DNA from: Phyllobacterium sp. OV277
GTDB taxonomy: Bacteria > Pseudomonadota > Alphaproteobacteria > Rhizobiales > Rhizobiaceae
Length of the DNA: 64,000 bases
Direction of reading: 5' to 3'
Assembly: GCF_900104355.1 (NCBI RefSeq)
Contig: NZ_FNIY01000002.1
Coordinates: 992,001 to 1,056,000, forward strand
The position numbers and the translations under genes were made by a program. Positions 55,335 through 64,000 of this stretch are shown in pieces (positions within the stretch are counted from its first letter, which is position 1; each line of letters opens with the position of its first letter). The notes under the pieces were generated by a model. That model had not been told where the DNA came from, searched no databases, and was given only the letters and a program-made list of their open reading frames with translations.

Positions 55335-56813
55335 ATGTACAAACTACGCGACGCGTCAGGCAAAGCGCAACCGGTGGCTCCAATAAAGGAACCAGTGGTT
55401 GAAAGTCGCGTGCGTAGCGAGCCGCCACGCAAGCCAGCCTACGCATTTTCATTGCCGCAGATAGATGTAAGCAGCCTGATTTCCTGGCTTCTTGCCCGGT
55501 GGCACTGGATTTTGATCGCCGCGGTCATTGGTGCGCTTGTCGGTATTGGTTACGGAATGAGCGCCAAGCCCCGCTATACTGTGTATACGGATATTCTGGT
55601 CCCGCCAGCCAATCTGCAAGTGCTGCCGAATGATGTTTACTTGCAGAATCAGCAAAGCGATAGCCAACTGCTCGATGTGGAAAGCAAATTGCTTGTGCTG
55701 ACATCAGGCAATGTGCTGCGGCGCGTTGTGAATGAACTCGGACTTGCCAATGATCCGGAATTTGTTGGCACCGGGGCGTCAGGCTTCAGTCTTGGCTCGC
55801 TATTCTCAAGTAAACCAACGGTGGCTGACAAGACCTTGGCGGCCATGCGCAGTCTGTCCGAGCGGATTTCGGCACGGCGTCAGGAGCGGTCATATATGAT
55901 CACAATATCGGCCTGGGCGAACAACCCGGATACGGCTGTGAAAGTTGCCGACACTCTGGCCAAGGCATTTGAAGAGGAAGTAGCGCAGGCCGAAGCCGAT
56001 GGTGCTGGCCGTGCAGCGGCTGCTCTGACCGAACGTCTGGCAGAATTGAAAAAGGGTGCATCGGAAGCTGAAGCAAAGGTTGCGGAGTTCAAACGCGACA
56101 ATGGGCTTCAGACCACATCAGGCGAATTAATCAGTTCGCAGTCCATGGCGCAGATCAACATGAAACTGGTGGATGCCAATGCGCGGCTTGTGGAGGCCCA
56201 GTCGCGTTATAACGAGTTGACCGCGTCGAAGCCAAATCAGTCGAACCCGTCAGGCACATTGCAGTCACCGACTTTGACGGGCCTGCGCTCACAATATGCA
56301 GCGGTCAAGCAAACGGTTGATTCCATGTCGATGACCTATGGATCGCGCTATCCCGGATTGATCCGGGCCAGGTCCCAGCTTGGCGGTCTGGAACAGCAGA
56401 TTTCGCAGGAGACCGGCCGTATCCTGCGGGCCGCGCAGGTAGATCTCGAACAGGCAAAATCCGTTGTCGATGCGCTTAAACAGCAGGCTGCCAGTGCGCG
56501 GTCGTCGGTTTCCATGGACAATGACGCACAAGTGCGATTGAGTGATCTGGAGCGGGATATGGCGACGAAGATTGCTATCTACCAGACGTTCCTGACACGC
56601 GCTGGCGAAACAACCGAACGCCAACAGTTAAACAGTACCAATATTCGTGTCATCTCGTCAGCCGTCCCACCCCTGCGCCGTAGCTGGCCACCGCGCACGG
56701 CGCTGCTTGCAGCCGGCGGCACGTTTGCCGGACTGGGTATTGGCGCATTCCTCGCAATAGGCGTGGGTTTGCTGGGTGCGATGCGCAATGACCGGAAAAC
56801 ACAGAAGGCGTAA
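55335..56813 (+). CDS. Wzz/GumC-type chain-length determinant (PCP)
   Basis: A 492-residue polysaccharide co-polymerase: cytoplasmic N terminus, membrane helix about 56-78, periplasmic Wzz domain, long coiled coil (about 210-425), GNVR-like APPLRRSWPPR preceding the second membrane helix (about 463-485). There is no C-terminal tyrosine kinase domain; the kinase, if any, is encoded elsewhere. It sets polymer length together with Wzy, whose gene starts 12 bp later. Confidence 0.92.
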   Translation: MYKLRDASGKAQPVAPIKEPVVESRVRSEPPRKPAYAFSLPQIDVSSLISWLLARWHWILIAAVIGALVGIGYGMSAKPRYTVYTDILVPPANLQVLPNDVYLQNQQSDSQLLDVESKLLVLTSGNVLRRVVNELGLANDPEFVGTGASGFSLGSLFSSKPTVADKTLAAMRSLSERISARRQERSYMITISAWANNPDTAVKVADTLAKAFEEEVAQAEADGAGRAAAALTERLAELKKGASEAEAKVAEFKRDNGLQTTSGELISSQSMAQINMKLVDANARLVEAQSRYNELTASKPNQSNPSGTLQSPTLTGLRSQYAAVKQTVDSMSMTYGSRYPGLIRARSQLGGLEQQISQETGRILRAAQVDLEQAKSVVDALKQQAASARSSVSMDNDAQVRLSDLERDMATKIAIYQTFLTRAGETTERQQLNSTNIRVISSAVPPLRRSWPPRTALLAAGGTFAGLGIGAFLAIGVGLLGAMRNDRKTQKA

Positions 56814-56825
56814 GGCTAGTCCTTT

Positions 56826-58154
56826 ATGGATAGAAACGAATACAGTGCACAACCAAACGCACCCTCTGCGGGTGGTCTTGGCGCGCTCCTGTTTCTGGCG
56901 ATCTTTTTATTCTTCTGGATCACCACCACGCCCTTTGTCGATCTGACCGGCGCAGCTGCGGTCGACCCCAGCGCCGGAAATTCCAATCTGGTCAACCAGC
57001 TGGTAACGCTTGTCCTGTCTGGCAGCCTGCTTGCTTTTGGTCTCAGCAGTCCCATGCGCAGCGCCATCCTGCAGCCGCGCGGCCTGCTAATATCGCTGTT
57101 CATCTGGTACATTCTCGTGTCGGCCCTGTCGGCTCATCCGGACCTTGCGCTCAAGCGTGTTGTGCTGGCCATCATGGTTTGCGTCAATGCGAGCGTGTTT
57201 CTGCTTCTGCCAAAATCCGACGCGCATTTTGGCAAATTGCTGGCTCTGGCAACGCTGATCATGCTGGGCTTTGCTTATTTTGGTGTGGTTTTCCTGCCGC
57301 TGCGCGCGATTCATCAGGCATCGGAACTGCGCGAACCGATGAATGCCGGTTTCTGGCGCGGGCAATATGCACACAAGAACGAAGCCGCCGCCGTCATGGT
57401 GGCCGCAGTCTTCTTTGGCCTGTTTGTCTATAGCGTCGGACAAAAATTGGCGGGTGCAGCCATTATCGTTCTGTCGACATTGTTTCTGCTGCACACGGGC
57501 GGCAAAACTTCGACCGCGGCCTTGCCGGGCATTCTGATCCTTGCCTGGATTTTCCAGCACTGGAAATGGACACGCTTTCCGATCGCCATTGGCGGGATTG
57601 TCGCGTTCAATGTGCTCGCCATTGGATCGGCGGTCTTTGAACCGATCCGTTCACTGATCAATGCCGTCGGTATCGATGCCACTTTTACCAATAGAACCGA
57701 TATCTGGCGTTTTGCCTTCTCTGCCATCGCCCAAAAGCCGATTACCGGCTACGGGTTTCAATCCTTCTGGCAGACTGAAGAACTTGTTTATAGCGGCGGC
57801 AATGTCGAGACATGGGCTGTTGCTGCTTATAACGGGCATAATGGCTATCTCGATACGCTTCTGACAACCGGCATCCCCGGCTTGATTCTTACGGTCATAT
57901 GGTTGCTTTTCCTGCCCTTGCGTGACATTGGCAGGGCAGACGCGACGGGCAATAATCCAGCACTTACGACGCTCTTCGTTCGCATCTGGCTCTATGGAAT
58001 TTACACAGCCTGCGTCGAAAGCATGTTCTTCCAGAATGGTAGCCCATTGTGGTTTGCCCTCCTGTTTGCGGTGTTCGGCCTGCGTCTGCAGGCGCGCGCA
58101 AGTGTTGTGAGCGCAGCGCCTTCGCAGGCCAAATTGACGGTAGCCCATGCCTGA
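56826..58154 (+). CDS. Wzy-like O-antigen/EPS polymerase
   Basis: A 442-residue inner-membrane protein with about 11 segments and the O-antigen-ligase/polymerase signature: a large periplasmic loop with FWRGQYAHKNEAAAVMVAA, then GYGFQSFWQTEELVYSGGN and NGHNGYLDTLLTTGIPGL. It should polymerise lipid-linked repeat units in the periplasm. AAGG precedes the ATG. It overlaps the deacetylase gene by 8 bp. Confidence 0.9.
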   Translation: MDRNEYSAQPNAPSAGGLGALLFLAIFLFFWITTTPFVDLTGAAAVDPSAGNSNLVNQLVTLVLSGSLLAFGLSSPMRSAILQPRGLLISLFIWYILVSALSAHPDLALKRVVLAIMVCVNASVFLLLPKSDAHFGKLLALATLIMLGFAYFGVVFLPLRAIHQASELREPMNAGFWRGQYAHKNEAAAVMVAAVFFGLFVYSVGQKLAGAAIIVLSTLFLLHTGGKTSTAALPGILILAWIFQHWKWTRFPIAIGGIVAFNVLAIGSAVFEPIRSLINAVGIDATFTNRTDIWRFAFSAIAQKPITGYGFQSFWQTEELVYSGGNVETWAVAAYNGHNGYLDTLLTTGIPGLILTVIWLLFLPLRDIGRADATGNNPALTTLFVRIWLYGIYTACVESMFFQNGSPLWFALLFAVFGLRLQARASVVSAAPSQAKLTVAHA

Positions 58155-58923
58155 AATCTTGAACAAACTGGACTATTGGTCAGACCGGATTACCGACAGG
58201 CTGATGCGCCGCTTGCCGGGACCGCGTATCCATATCCCCACATCGCGGCCAATCGTGTCTTTCACCTTCGATGACGTGCCGGATACGGCGTTGACCAATG
58301 GCGCCCACATACTGGAGAACCATGGCGTGCGTGGAACGTTCTACATCGCCGGATCGCTGGAAGGGCAGGTGGAACCCAAGCGGACGCTGATTTCACGCGA
58401 TGGATGCCGGGCATTGGCGCAGCAGGGCCATGAAATCGGTTGCCATACGTTTTCTCATACGAAAGTATCGCATATGGGTAATCGTAAACTTACCGATGAT
58501 CTGCGACAGAACAAGGATTACCTCGACGCAATTGATCCGCGCGATGACAGGCGCAATTTCGCCTATCCCTACAATGCCGGTTCGCTATGGGGACGTGGTA
58601 TCTTCCAAAAGAATTTCCAGACCTGCCGCTCGGGCGGCGAGCGGATCAATCGCGGTTCAGTCAATCCCGTCTTTCTATCCGGGGTCGAGATCAGACAGCC
58701 GGAGAGCCATGCGCTTGGCCTCACAAGCTGGATCGATACGCTGATTGCAGAGCCCGGCTGGCTCATTTTTTTCACCCATGATATCGCGGCACAGCCAACG
58801 GATTTCGGTTGTACACCGGAGACATTCGAACGGCTGGTTGCCTATACGCTGGAGCGCGGATGCATGGTGCTGCCCGTCAAGGATGCGCTGGATCAATTCA
58901 GCGCGGGGAGGCCACTATCCTGA
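58147..58923 (+). CDS. Polysaccharide deacetylase (CE4/NodB fold)
   Basis: A 258-residue protein with the NodB domain: SFTFDDVPD (metal-binding D43 of the DD pair at 42-43), HTFSHTKVSH (metal-binding histidines), RNFAYPYNAGSLWGRGIFQ and the later WLIFFTHDIA. No signal peptide, so it acts in the cytoplasm or on the inner face of the membrane, on a lipid-linked N-acetylated sugar. Its presence suggests the repeat unit contains GlcNAc or a similar sugar that is de-N-acetylated. Confidence 0.92.
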   Translation: MPEILNKLDYWSDRITDRLMRRLPGPRIHIPTSRPIVSFTFDDVPDTALTNGAHILENHGVRGTFYIAGSLEGQVEPKRTLISRDGCRALAQQGHEIGCHTFSHTKVSHMGNRKLTDDLRQNKDYLDAIDPRDDRRNFAYPYNAGSLWGRGIFQKNFQTCRSGGERINRGSVNPVFLSGVEIRQPESHALGLTSWIDTLIAEPGWLIFFTHDIAAQPTDFGCTPETFERLVAYTLERGCMVLPVKDALDQFSAGRPLS

Positions 58924-60161
58924 AAACTCCGATACCGCAGAAACGTCTGCTTGCGATCAATAATTATTTTTATAAGCGCGGCGGTGCGGAAGCGATCTTT
59001 CTCGAACACATGCAGCTGTTTTCGGAAATTGGCTGGGATGTTGTTCCATTTGCCATGCAGCACCCTGACAATAACGATTCACCGTGGTCGGAGTATTTTG
59101 TCTCTGAAATTGAATATGGTCGCCAAAGCAGCGCGTTGACCAAGGTGGCGCAGGCTGGAAAGATCATTTATTCCTTCGAAGCGCAGCGCAGCATCGAGTC
59201 TTTGATTGAACAGGCCCGGCCTGATATCGCCCATGCCCATAATGTCTACCACCACCTTTCGCCGTCGATTTTTGCCACGCTGAAAAAAGCTGGCATACCG
59301 ACTGTGATGACGGTGCATGATCTGAAGCTTGCCTGTCCCGCCTATAAAATGCTGGTGAACGGGCATGTATGCGAGGAGTGTAAAGGCGGCAGAATCTACA
59401 ATGTCGTCCGGCATCGCTGTATCTACGGTTCATTGGTGCTAAGCAGTCTCGTCTTTCTGGAAACGATTGTGCATCGCGGCCTTGGTCTTTACCGCAACAA
59501 GGTCGACAAATTCGTTGTTCCAAGCAAATTCTATCGCGAAAAGCTGATGGAATGGGGCTGGCCGGCGGAGCAACTCGTCTATATCCCGAATTTCGTCGAT
59601 ACGCAGGCATTTGCGACCGGCTGGGACGAAGGCGACTACTTCGTTTTTGCCGGGCGGCTAGCGCCCGAAAAGGGCCTGGTAACGCTGATCCACGCTGCGG
59701 CAAAGGCGAAGCAGCGTCTGGTTATAGCTGGCACCGGTCCCGATGAGGCTATGCTCAAAGCACTGGTGCAGGAGCTGAATGCGGATGTGACATTTGCTGG
59801 CTACGTATCGGGTGAAAACCTGACGCGGCTGATCGGCCAATCCAAAGCTTTGATCCTGCCTTCCGAATGGTACGAGAATGCGCCTGTCAGCATTCTGGAA
59901 GCCTATGCGCTGGGCAGGCCTGTTATCGGTGCAGCCATTGGCGGTATTCCGGAAATGATCCGCGAAGGTGAAACGGGGATGACTGCGGTTGCGGGTGACG
60001 CAGATGATCTGGGGCGCGTCATATCGGCTATGGCTGATCTGACACCCGCTGCCCGCACCCGCATGGGTATGAATGGCCGGGACTGGATTGCCCGCGACTT
60101 TTCCGCCGATGCCTACCGCAATCGCATGATCGATCTCTATGCAACGCTGGGGGTGTCGTGA
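58920..60161 (+). CDS. Family 4 glycosyltransferase, probable CTG start
   Basis: A GT-B enzyme of about 413 residues: KRLLAINNYFYKRGGAEAIF at the N terminus, then VMTVHDLKLACPAYKML with Cys-rich VCEECKGGRIYNVVRHRC, and the C-terminal donor site FAGRLAPEKGLVTLI and PSEWYENAPVSILEAYALGR. Family homology starts right after the deacetylase stop. CTG at 58920 (overlapping TGA, GGGGAGG about 8 nt upstream) fits best; ATG 58860 is the fallback but adds 20 residues that read like an out-of-frame copy of the deacetylase. It is coupled to the next glycosyltransferase. Confidence 0.85.
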   Translation: MKTPIPQKRLLAINNYFYKRGGAEAIFLEHMQLFSEIGWDVVPFAMQHPDNNDSPWSEYFVSEIEYGRQSSALTKVAQAGKIIYSFEAQRSIESLIEQARPDIAHAHNVYHHLSPSIFATLKKAGIPTVMTVHDLKLACPAYKMLVNGHVCEECKGGRIYNVVRHRCIYGSLVLSSLVFLETIVHRGLGLYRNKVDKFVVPSKFYREKLMEWGWPAEQLVYIPNFVDTQAFATGWDEGDYFVFAGRLAPEKGLVTLIHAAAKAKQRLVIAGTGPDEAMLKALVQELNADVTFAGYVSGENLTRLIGQSKALILPSEWYENAPVSILEAYALGRPVIGAAIGGIPEMIREGETGMTAVAGDADDLGRVISAMADLTPAARTRMGMNGRDWIARDFSADAYRNRMIDLYATLGVS

Positions 60162-61309
60162 TGGCGGAGGGAAGCGGTTCCGGAAGACAACCAAGGGTTA
60201 TGATGCTGGGTTTGCGTGGCATTCCCGATGTACAGGGCGGCGTGGAAAAACACGTTGAAGAGCTCAGCCAGCAGTTTGTCGATAAGGGCTGGGATGTCTC
60301 GGTTCTCGGTCGTAAACGCTACCTGCTGACGCCGGACCCTTATGTCTGGAAGCGGGTGAAGGTTTTCCCGCTTTGGTCGCCCGCCTCCATGAAATTCGAG
60401 GCAATTGCGCATACGGCGCTTGGAGTACTTTTTGCGGCATATCATCGTCCCGATATTCTGCATATTCATGCTGTAGGACCAGCGTTGCTGACGCCTCTGG
60501 CGCGTCTCCTGGGTCTGAAAGTCGTCGTGACCCATCATGGCTATGACTATGACAGGCAAAAATGGGGCGGTTTTGCCAAGCGCATCCTGAAGCTGGGTGA
60601 GCAGGCGGGAATGCGCTTTGCCAATGCGCGCATTGCCGTATCGAATGATATCGCCCGAACCATGGAAACACGCTATGGCGTGCCTGTTCAAGCGGTGCCC
60701 AATGGCGTGACGGTTCGCCGGAGCGAGACGGATACGGGCATTCTGCAAAAGCTTGCACTAACACCGCGCCGTTACATCATCATGGTCGCGCGCATCGTTC
60801 CGGAAAAACGCCAGCATGATCTCATAACAGCTTTTGCCAAACTCGCCGATCCCTCGGTCAAGCTGGTTCTGGTGGGATCAGCCGAATTTATGGCTGCCTA
60901 TTCGCAGGAAGTCGAGAAGCTGGCGGGAAGCGTGCCGGGTGTTGTCCTCGCTGGCATGCAGACTGGCGACGATCTTGCCATTCTTTACGAGAATGCCCGT
61001 TTGTTTGTCCTGCCATCAAGCCATGAAGGCATGCCGATTGCCTTGCTGGAGGCTATGGGCGTGGGGCTGCCGGTTCTTGCCAGCGATATCACCGCCAACC
61101 TCGAAATAGGCCTCCCGCCCGAAGATTACTTCCCGCTTGGTGATGTCGAACAGCTGGCCGCTGCCATGCGTTCAAAACTCTCCACGCCGTTCAATAAGGA
61201 TAAGGCGGGGGAACAGGGCAGTGTTGTCGAAAAGGAATATGGCTGGCTCAGCATCTCTGACCAAACGCTTGGCGTCTACAACGCAGTCCTGAAGCGCAAG
61301 GCGCTTTGA
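60161..61309 (+). CDS. Family 4 glycosyltransferase
   Basis: A 382-residue GT-B enzyme: VMMLGLRGIPDVQGGVEKHV at the N terminus (typical of rhamnosyl- and related transferases), VVVTHHGYDYDRQKWGGFAK, and the donor-binding PSSHEGMPIALLEAMGVGLP. The start codon shares one base with the previous stop (TGATG). Last gene of the PCP-Wzy-deacetylase-GT-GT unit. Confidence 0.92.
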   Translation: MAEGSGSGRQPRVMMLGLRGIPDVQGGVEKHVEELSQQFVDKGWDVSVLGRKRYLLTPDPYVWKRVKVFPLWSPASMKFEAIAHTALGVLFAAYHRPDILHIHAVGPALLTPLARLLGLKVVVTHHGYDYDRQKWGGFAKRILKLGEQAGMRFANARIAVSNDIARTMETRYGVPVQAVPNGVTVRRSETDTGILQKLALTPRRYIIMVARIVPEKRQHDLITAFAKLADPSVKLVLVGSAEFMAAYSQEVEKLAGSVPGVVLAGMQTGDDLAILYENARLFVLPSSHEGMPIALLEAMGVGLPVLASDITANLEIGLPPEDYFPLGDVEQLAAAMRSKLSTPFNKDKAGEQGSVVEKEYGWLSISDQTLGVYNAVLKRKAL

Positions 61310-61550
61310 TCATTCACAGATAAGGTGGTGATCCCGGAACACCAGGTGGTAAAAACATCGCGATTCATAATCAATTCCTGACGTGCAACCTGTTTTCGAT
61401 TGGATGCAAAGTCTCAGAATTGGCGGCCAGTGGTAAAGCAAGGGTTCCACTTGCCTGCCGTTTCGACTGTCTCGGTGGTGGAACACTTTCGAGTTGATTT
61501 AGCTATTGGGATATCGCATAGATTAACGATTAAATCTTCGGAGATTGTCG

Positions 61551-61931
61551 TTGCCAAGGCTTTTATCTCAATTGGCCAAATATGGCCTGATAGGGGCCCT
61601 AAATTCTGCAATCACGTTGATTACTATTATTATTTTCACTTACGCCGGATTTGGGCCGTATGTGTGTAATGCAGTGGGTTTTGCTTGCGGACTTCTGAAT
61701 AGTTTTTTTATGAATGGCCGTTTTACGTTTGAAACATCATCAGGCCGTGGCGGTGTCATAAAATTTTCCATCGCCTTTGCTATAGCGTACTCCATCAATC
61801 TATTCGTTTTATATTATGCGATTAGATTCTCATCTGCAGGCGTCGTGATTTCTCAAGTGATCTCTACGTTATTTTATAATGTTACATTTTTTATACTTAT
61901 GAAATTTTGGGTCTTTAAAAATTATGAATAA
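61551..61931 (+). CDS. gtrA: GtrA-family flippase-like membrane protein
   Basis: A 126-residue protein with four membrane helices. AKYGLIGALNSAITLITIII at the N terminus and the loop NSFFMNGRFTF (GtrA hallmark, N-x-x-W/F-T-F) identify the family. It is believed to move undecaprenol-linked glucose across the inner membrane. TTG 61551 is chosen because GGAG lies 7 nt upstream; TTG 61545 is too close to it. The gene and its flanks are AT-rich. The 235-bp gap before the gene holds no recognisable gene or clear terminator. Confidence 0.88.
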   Translation: MPRLLSQLAKYGLIGALNSAITLITIIIFTYAGFGPYVCNAVGFACGLLNSFFMNGRFTFETSSGRGGVIKFSIAFAIAYSINLFVLYYAIRFSSAGVVISQVISTLFYNVTFFILMKFWVFKNYE

Positions 61932-62877
61932 ACAATACCTGTTGGACGTTGTTATCCCTTGCTATTGCGAAGAGGAAACAATCCCACATACTGTTCCTGA
62001 GCTGATAAATTTCTTGAACACTTGCATTAAAAGCAGTGAATTCGGAATGCAATCATTTCGATTGATACTCGTTGATGATGGCAGCAAGGACCGCACATGG
62101 TCTATCATCAAGGATTTCACCGAGAAGCTCCCCGTAAAAGGCATCAAGTTAAGCCGAAATTACGGTCATCAAAGTGCTATGCTCGCCGGGCTGACTATTG
62201 CGGACGCTGATGTTGTTTTGACCATCGACGCAGATCTTCAGGACGACATATCCACGATTGGGGAAATGCTGAAGGCATATCAGGAGGGAGTTGATTTAGC
62301 TCTCGGGGTTCGTTCGTCGCGCGGGAATGATAGTGTAATTAAGAAGTCTACCGCCATCGGCTATTATAAGCTAATGCGCGCAATGGGCGTGAATATCATA
62401 GAAGATCATGCAGACTTCCGATTAATGTCCCGGCGGTCACTTGATGTGCTTCTTGCCCACCAGGAAGTAAATCTCTTTCTCCGTGGCGTGATACCGTCGA
62501 TCGGATTTCCGACGAAAATCATCCACTATGAACGACAGGATCGTGAATTCGGAGAGACCAAATATACGTTGCGAAAGATGTTGGGTCTGGCCATAAATGG
62601 AATTACATCATTTTCTGTCGTCCCACTCCGTTTTGTAGCGTTCACAGGCGCAGCCTTCAGCTTTGCCGCCTTCGTCGGAGTATTCTGGGTCATAATTGTC
62701 CGTGTATTTTTTTACGGTGACGTTGTGCCAGGATGGGCATCGATTGCACTCCCCATTCTATTTCTCGGTGGTGTTCAGCTTTTTAGTCTCGGCATTGTTG
62801 GCGAATACATCGGGAAAATTTATCTCGAAGTAAAGAAACGCCCACGATTCGTGATCGAGGCGACAACAAATGACTGA
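61924..62877 (+). CDS. gtrB: GtrB-type bactoprenol glucosyltransferase
   Basis: A 317-residue family 2 glycosyltransferase: VVIPCYCEEETIPHTVPEL, LVDDGSKDRTW, metal-binding TIDADLQDD, GHQSAMLAGL and the ERQDREFGETKYTLRKMLGL segment typical of polyprenyl-phosphate transferases, then two membrane helices (about 238-265 and 275-300). It should load glucose (or a similar sugar) onto bactoprenol phosphate. Overlaps gtrA and gtrC-like by 8 bp on each side. Confidence 0.93.
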   Translation: MNKQYLLDVVIPCYCEEETIPHTVPELINFLNTCIKSSEFGMQSFRLILVDDGSKDRTWSIIKDFTEKLPVKGIKLSRNYGHQSAMLAGLTIADADVVLTIDADLQDDISTIGEMLKAYQEGVDLALGVRSSRGNDSVIKKSTAIGYYKLMRAMGVNIIEDHADFRLMSRRSLDVLLAHQEVNLFLRGVIPSIGFPTKIIHYERQDREFGETKYTLRKMLGLAINGITSFSVVPLRFVAFTGAAFSFAAFVGVFWVIIVRVFFYGDVVPGWASIALPILFLGGVQLFSLGIVGEYIGKIYLEVKKRPRFVIEATTND

Positions 62878-64000
62878 ATTTTCTTGGCAGTTCGTGCTCA
62901 TTGTTTGGGAACACCCTTACATATTCATGTCACTGGTGGTGATCTTCCAGTTGGTTGTTTCTTTTAGCCTGCTAATGATGTGGCGTATTGAGATGCTGCC
63001 AATGCGAGGTGAGAATCCAGAAACGACCATGCGTGTCTCGGACGTGGCAATGCTTACAGCCATCGTGCTTGCTGCCGGCTTCTTTATTCAATTTCGTGAA
63101 AGTTTCACTTGGTGGGACGCAAACATTTTCTTCACAACGGTGAGCCCGACATCGTACCAATGGTATGCGCCGCCGATATGGCCCACCGGGGGAAGATTTT
63201 TCCCGCTGGCTCATCAAGAATTTCATTTTCTTGGCAAACTGAGCAAGACAATGGAATTCTACCGACTGTTTTCTACAGTCGAGTTTGCCGTTGTTTGCCT
63301 TCTTTCGTGGTGGATATTGAAGCCATCGAAAGCAGCTCCTCTTCTTTGGTTCGCCATTCTTTGCTCCACTCCAATTGCTTCCAGTTTTATCGATCTCATT
63401 TATCCTGAGCGCAACATTGCTCCGTTAAGCACGATAATCATCTGCGCAGTCTTCATATTCATACGCTCGGGAGGGTGGCTATCAGCTGCAGTTGCGAGTT
63501 TGGGTGTGTCGTTAATCGTTTTCTACAAAGAGACTTCAATAATACTTCCATCTTCTCTTGCTTTTTGCTGCTTTGCTAAAGCAGTTTGTGCTGATCATAA
63601 ATATAAAAATAGACTTATTGTTGCTTGTCTCATGACAGCAATACCGGTTGTAGTTTGGTTATCTCTATATGCTATTCTAATAATACCGCACATTACCGAT
63701 AGGTATCATTCAACATCGACGTTTATCGATGCACTTGTTTATCAGCTGGAATCTCCGTGGATTTACCTGTGTCTCGGCGCTTCGACTTATCGAATCATGA
63801 CGGGCAAGATTTTCGACCCCGTTTTTGATGCGCTGCCGCTCGCAGTTCTCGGGCACATTTTGGCTCTCGTTCTTTTGCAATTTGATATGCCCTACTACTC
63901 GGCATCTATCGCGCTTCTATCCATATTCTACGTGTTTTGGACATTTTCAGAGAGGACGAAACTGCTGTCTTTGATCGTAGCAGCATTGATAATCTGGCAA
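62870..64000 (+). CDS. GtrC-like integral membrane glycosyltransferase, 3'-partial
   Basis: An open reading frame of 377 codons from ATG 62870 that runs off the right edge. It encodes a very hydrophobic protein with about nine membrane segments visible, an early periplasmic loop with FRESFTWWDANIFFTTVSPT and PPIWPTGGRFFPLAHQEFHF, and YPERNIAPLSTIIICAVFIF. Position after gtrA-gtrB and topology fit the serotype-specific third Gtr protein that transfers the sugar to a periplasmic glycan. Sequence similarity to any named Gtr enzyme was not recognised. AT content is high (33 percent GC at 63601-63660). Confidence 0.75.
   Translation, partial: MTEFSWQFVLIVWEHPYIFMSLVVIFQLVVSFSLLMMWRIEMLPMRGENPETTMRVSDVAMLTAIVLAAGFFIQFRESFTWWDANIFFTTVSPTSYQWYAPPIWPTGGRFFPLAHQEFHFLGKLSKTMEFYRLFSTVEFAVVCLLSWWILKPSKAAPLLWFAILCSTPIASSFIDLIYPERNIAPLSTIIICAVFIFIRSGGWLSAAVASLGVSLIVFYKETSIILPSSLAFCCFAKAVCADHKYKNRLIVACLMTAIPVVVWLSLYAILIIPHITDRYHSTSTFIDALVYQLESPWIYLCLGASTYRIMTGKIFDPVFDALPLAVLGHILALVLLQFDMPYYSASIALLSIFYVFWTFSERTKLLSLIVAALIIWQ

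Overview
The window is chromosomal DNA of an alphaproteobacterium of the Rhizobiales (Hyphomicrobiales), most like Brucella/Ochrobactrum or Phyllobacterium. The basis is the gene order rcdA-ruvCAB-ybgC-tolQRAB-pal-cpoB-tilS-ftsH-glmM, an Omp25/31-type outer membrane protein, serC-serA behind an alphaproteobacterial serC-type leader, the aerobic (CobG-type) cobalamin genes, and perfect CtrA-type boxes (TTAA-N7-TTAA). The genus is inferred from gene content only. Base composition is moderately GC-rich, except for an AT-rich stretch at the right edge.

Layout. 0-3 kb: the 3' end of an OpgC-like glucan-modifying membrane acyltransferase, and an acyl-CoA synthetase. 3-20 kb: a cell-cycle and envelope block with rcdA, ruvCAB, the complete Tol-Pal system with ybgC and cpoB, tilS, ftsH, glmM and an outer membrane beta-barrel. 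An inverted-repeat element and a secreted GH5 glycosidase on the opposite strand interrupt the ruvB-ybgC junction. 20-32 kb: serC-serA, purA, a proline/alanine-rich membrane protein of unknown function, several GNAT acetyltransferases, an EamA exporter, rpoH, rluD and tRNA-Glu(CTC). 32-36 kb: a probable SUFU-domain protein beside the tRNA, an FMN alpha-hydroxyacid dehydrogenase, a D-2-hydroxyacid dehydrogenase and purU. 36-42 kb: cobG-cobH-cobI-cobJ (CobJ fused to a CbiG-like domain), divergent from cobL. 42-46 kb: a DUF475/TerC-like membrane protein behind a structured leader, then an ECF42-type sigma factor module with its YCII/DGPF partner and a SRPBCC protein. 46-61 kb: an exopolysaccharide locus with methyltransferase, FAD enzyme, CelD-like acyltransferases, glycosyltransferases, a secreted glycosidase, flippase, chain-length (PCP) protein, Wzy-like polymerase and polysaccharide deacetylase. 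61.5-64 kb: an AT-rich gtrA-gtrB-gtrC-like glucosylation cassette cut by the window edge.

How parts fit together. Four perfect TTAA-N7-TTAA sites lie in gene-free DNA upstream of rcdA (two), pal and the OMP gene. This suggests one cell-cycle (CtrA) input to CtrA proteolysis, Tol-Pal constriction and outer membrane composition. Two RNA-level controls bracket serC-serA: a serC-type leader in front, and a 14-bp perfect hairpin after serA that buries the Shine-Dalgarno of the next gene. The polysaccharide region looks like a Wzx/Wzy pathway with built-in modification (acylation, deacetylation, possible methylation) and a dedicated secreted glycosidase; no initiating phosphoglycosyl transferase is present in the window. 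The gtr-like cassette would add a further lipid-linked glucosylation step and has the base composition of acquired DNA.
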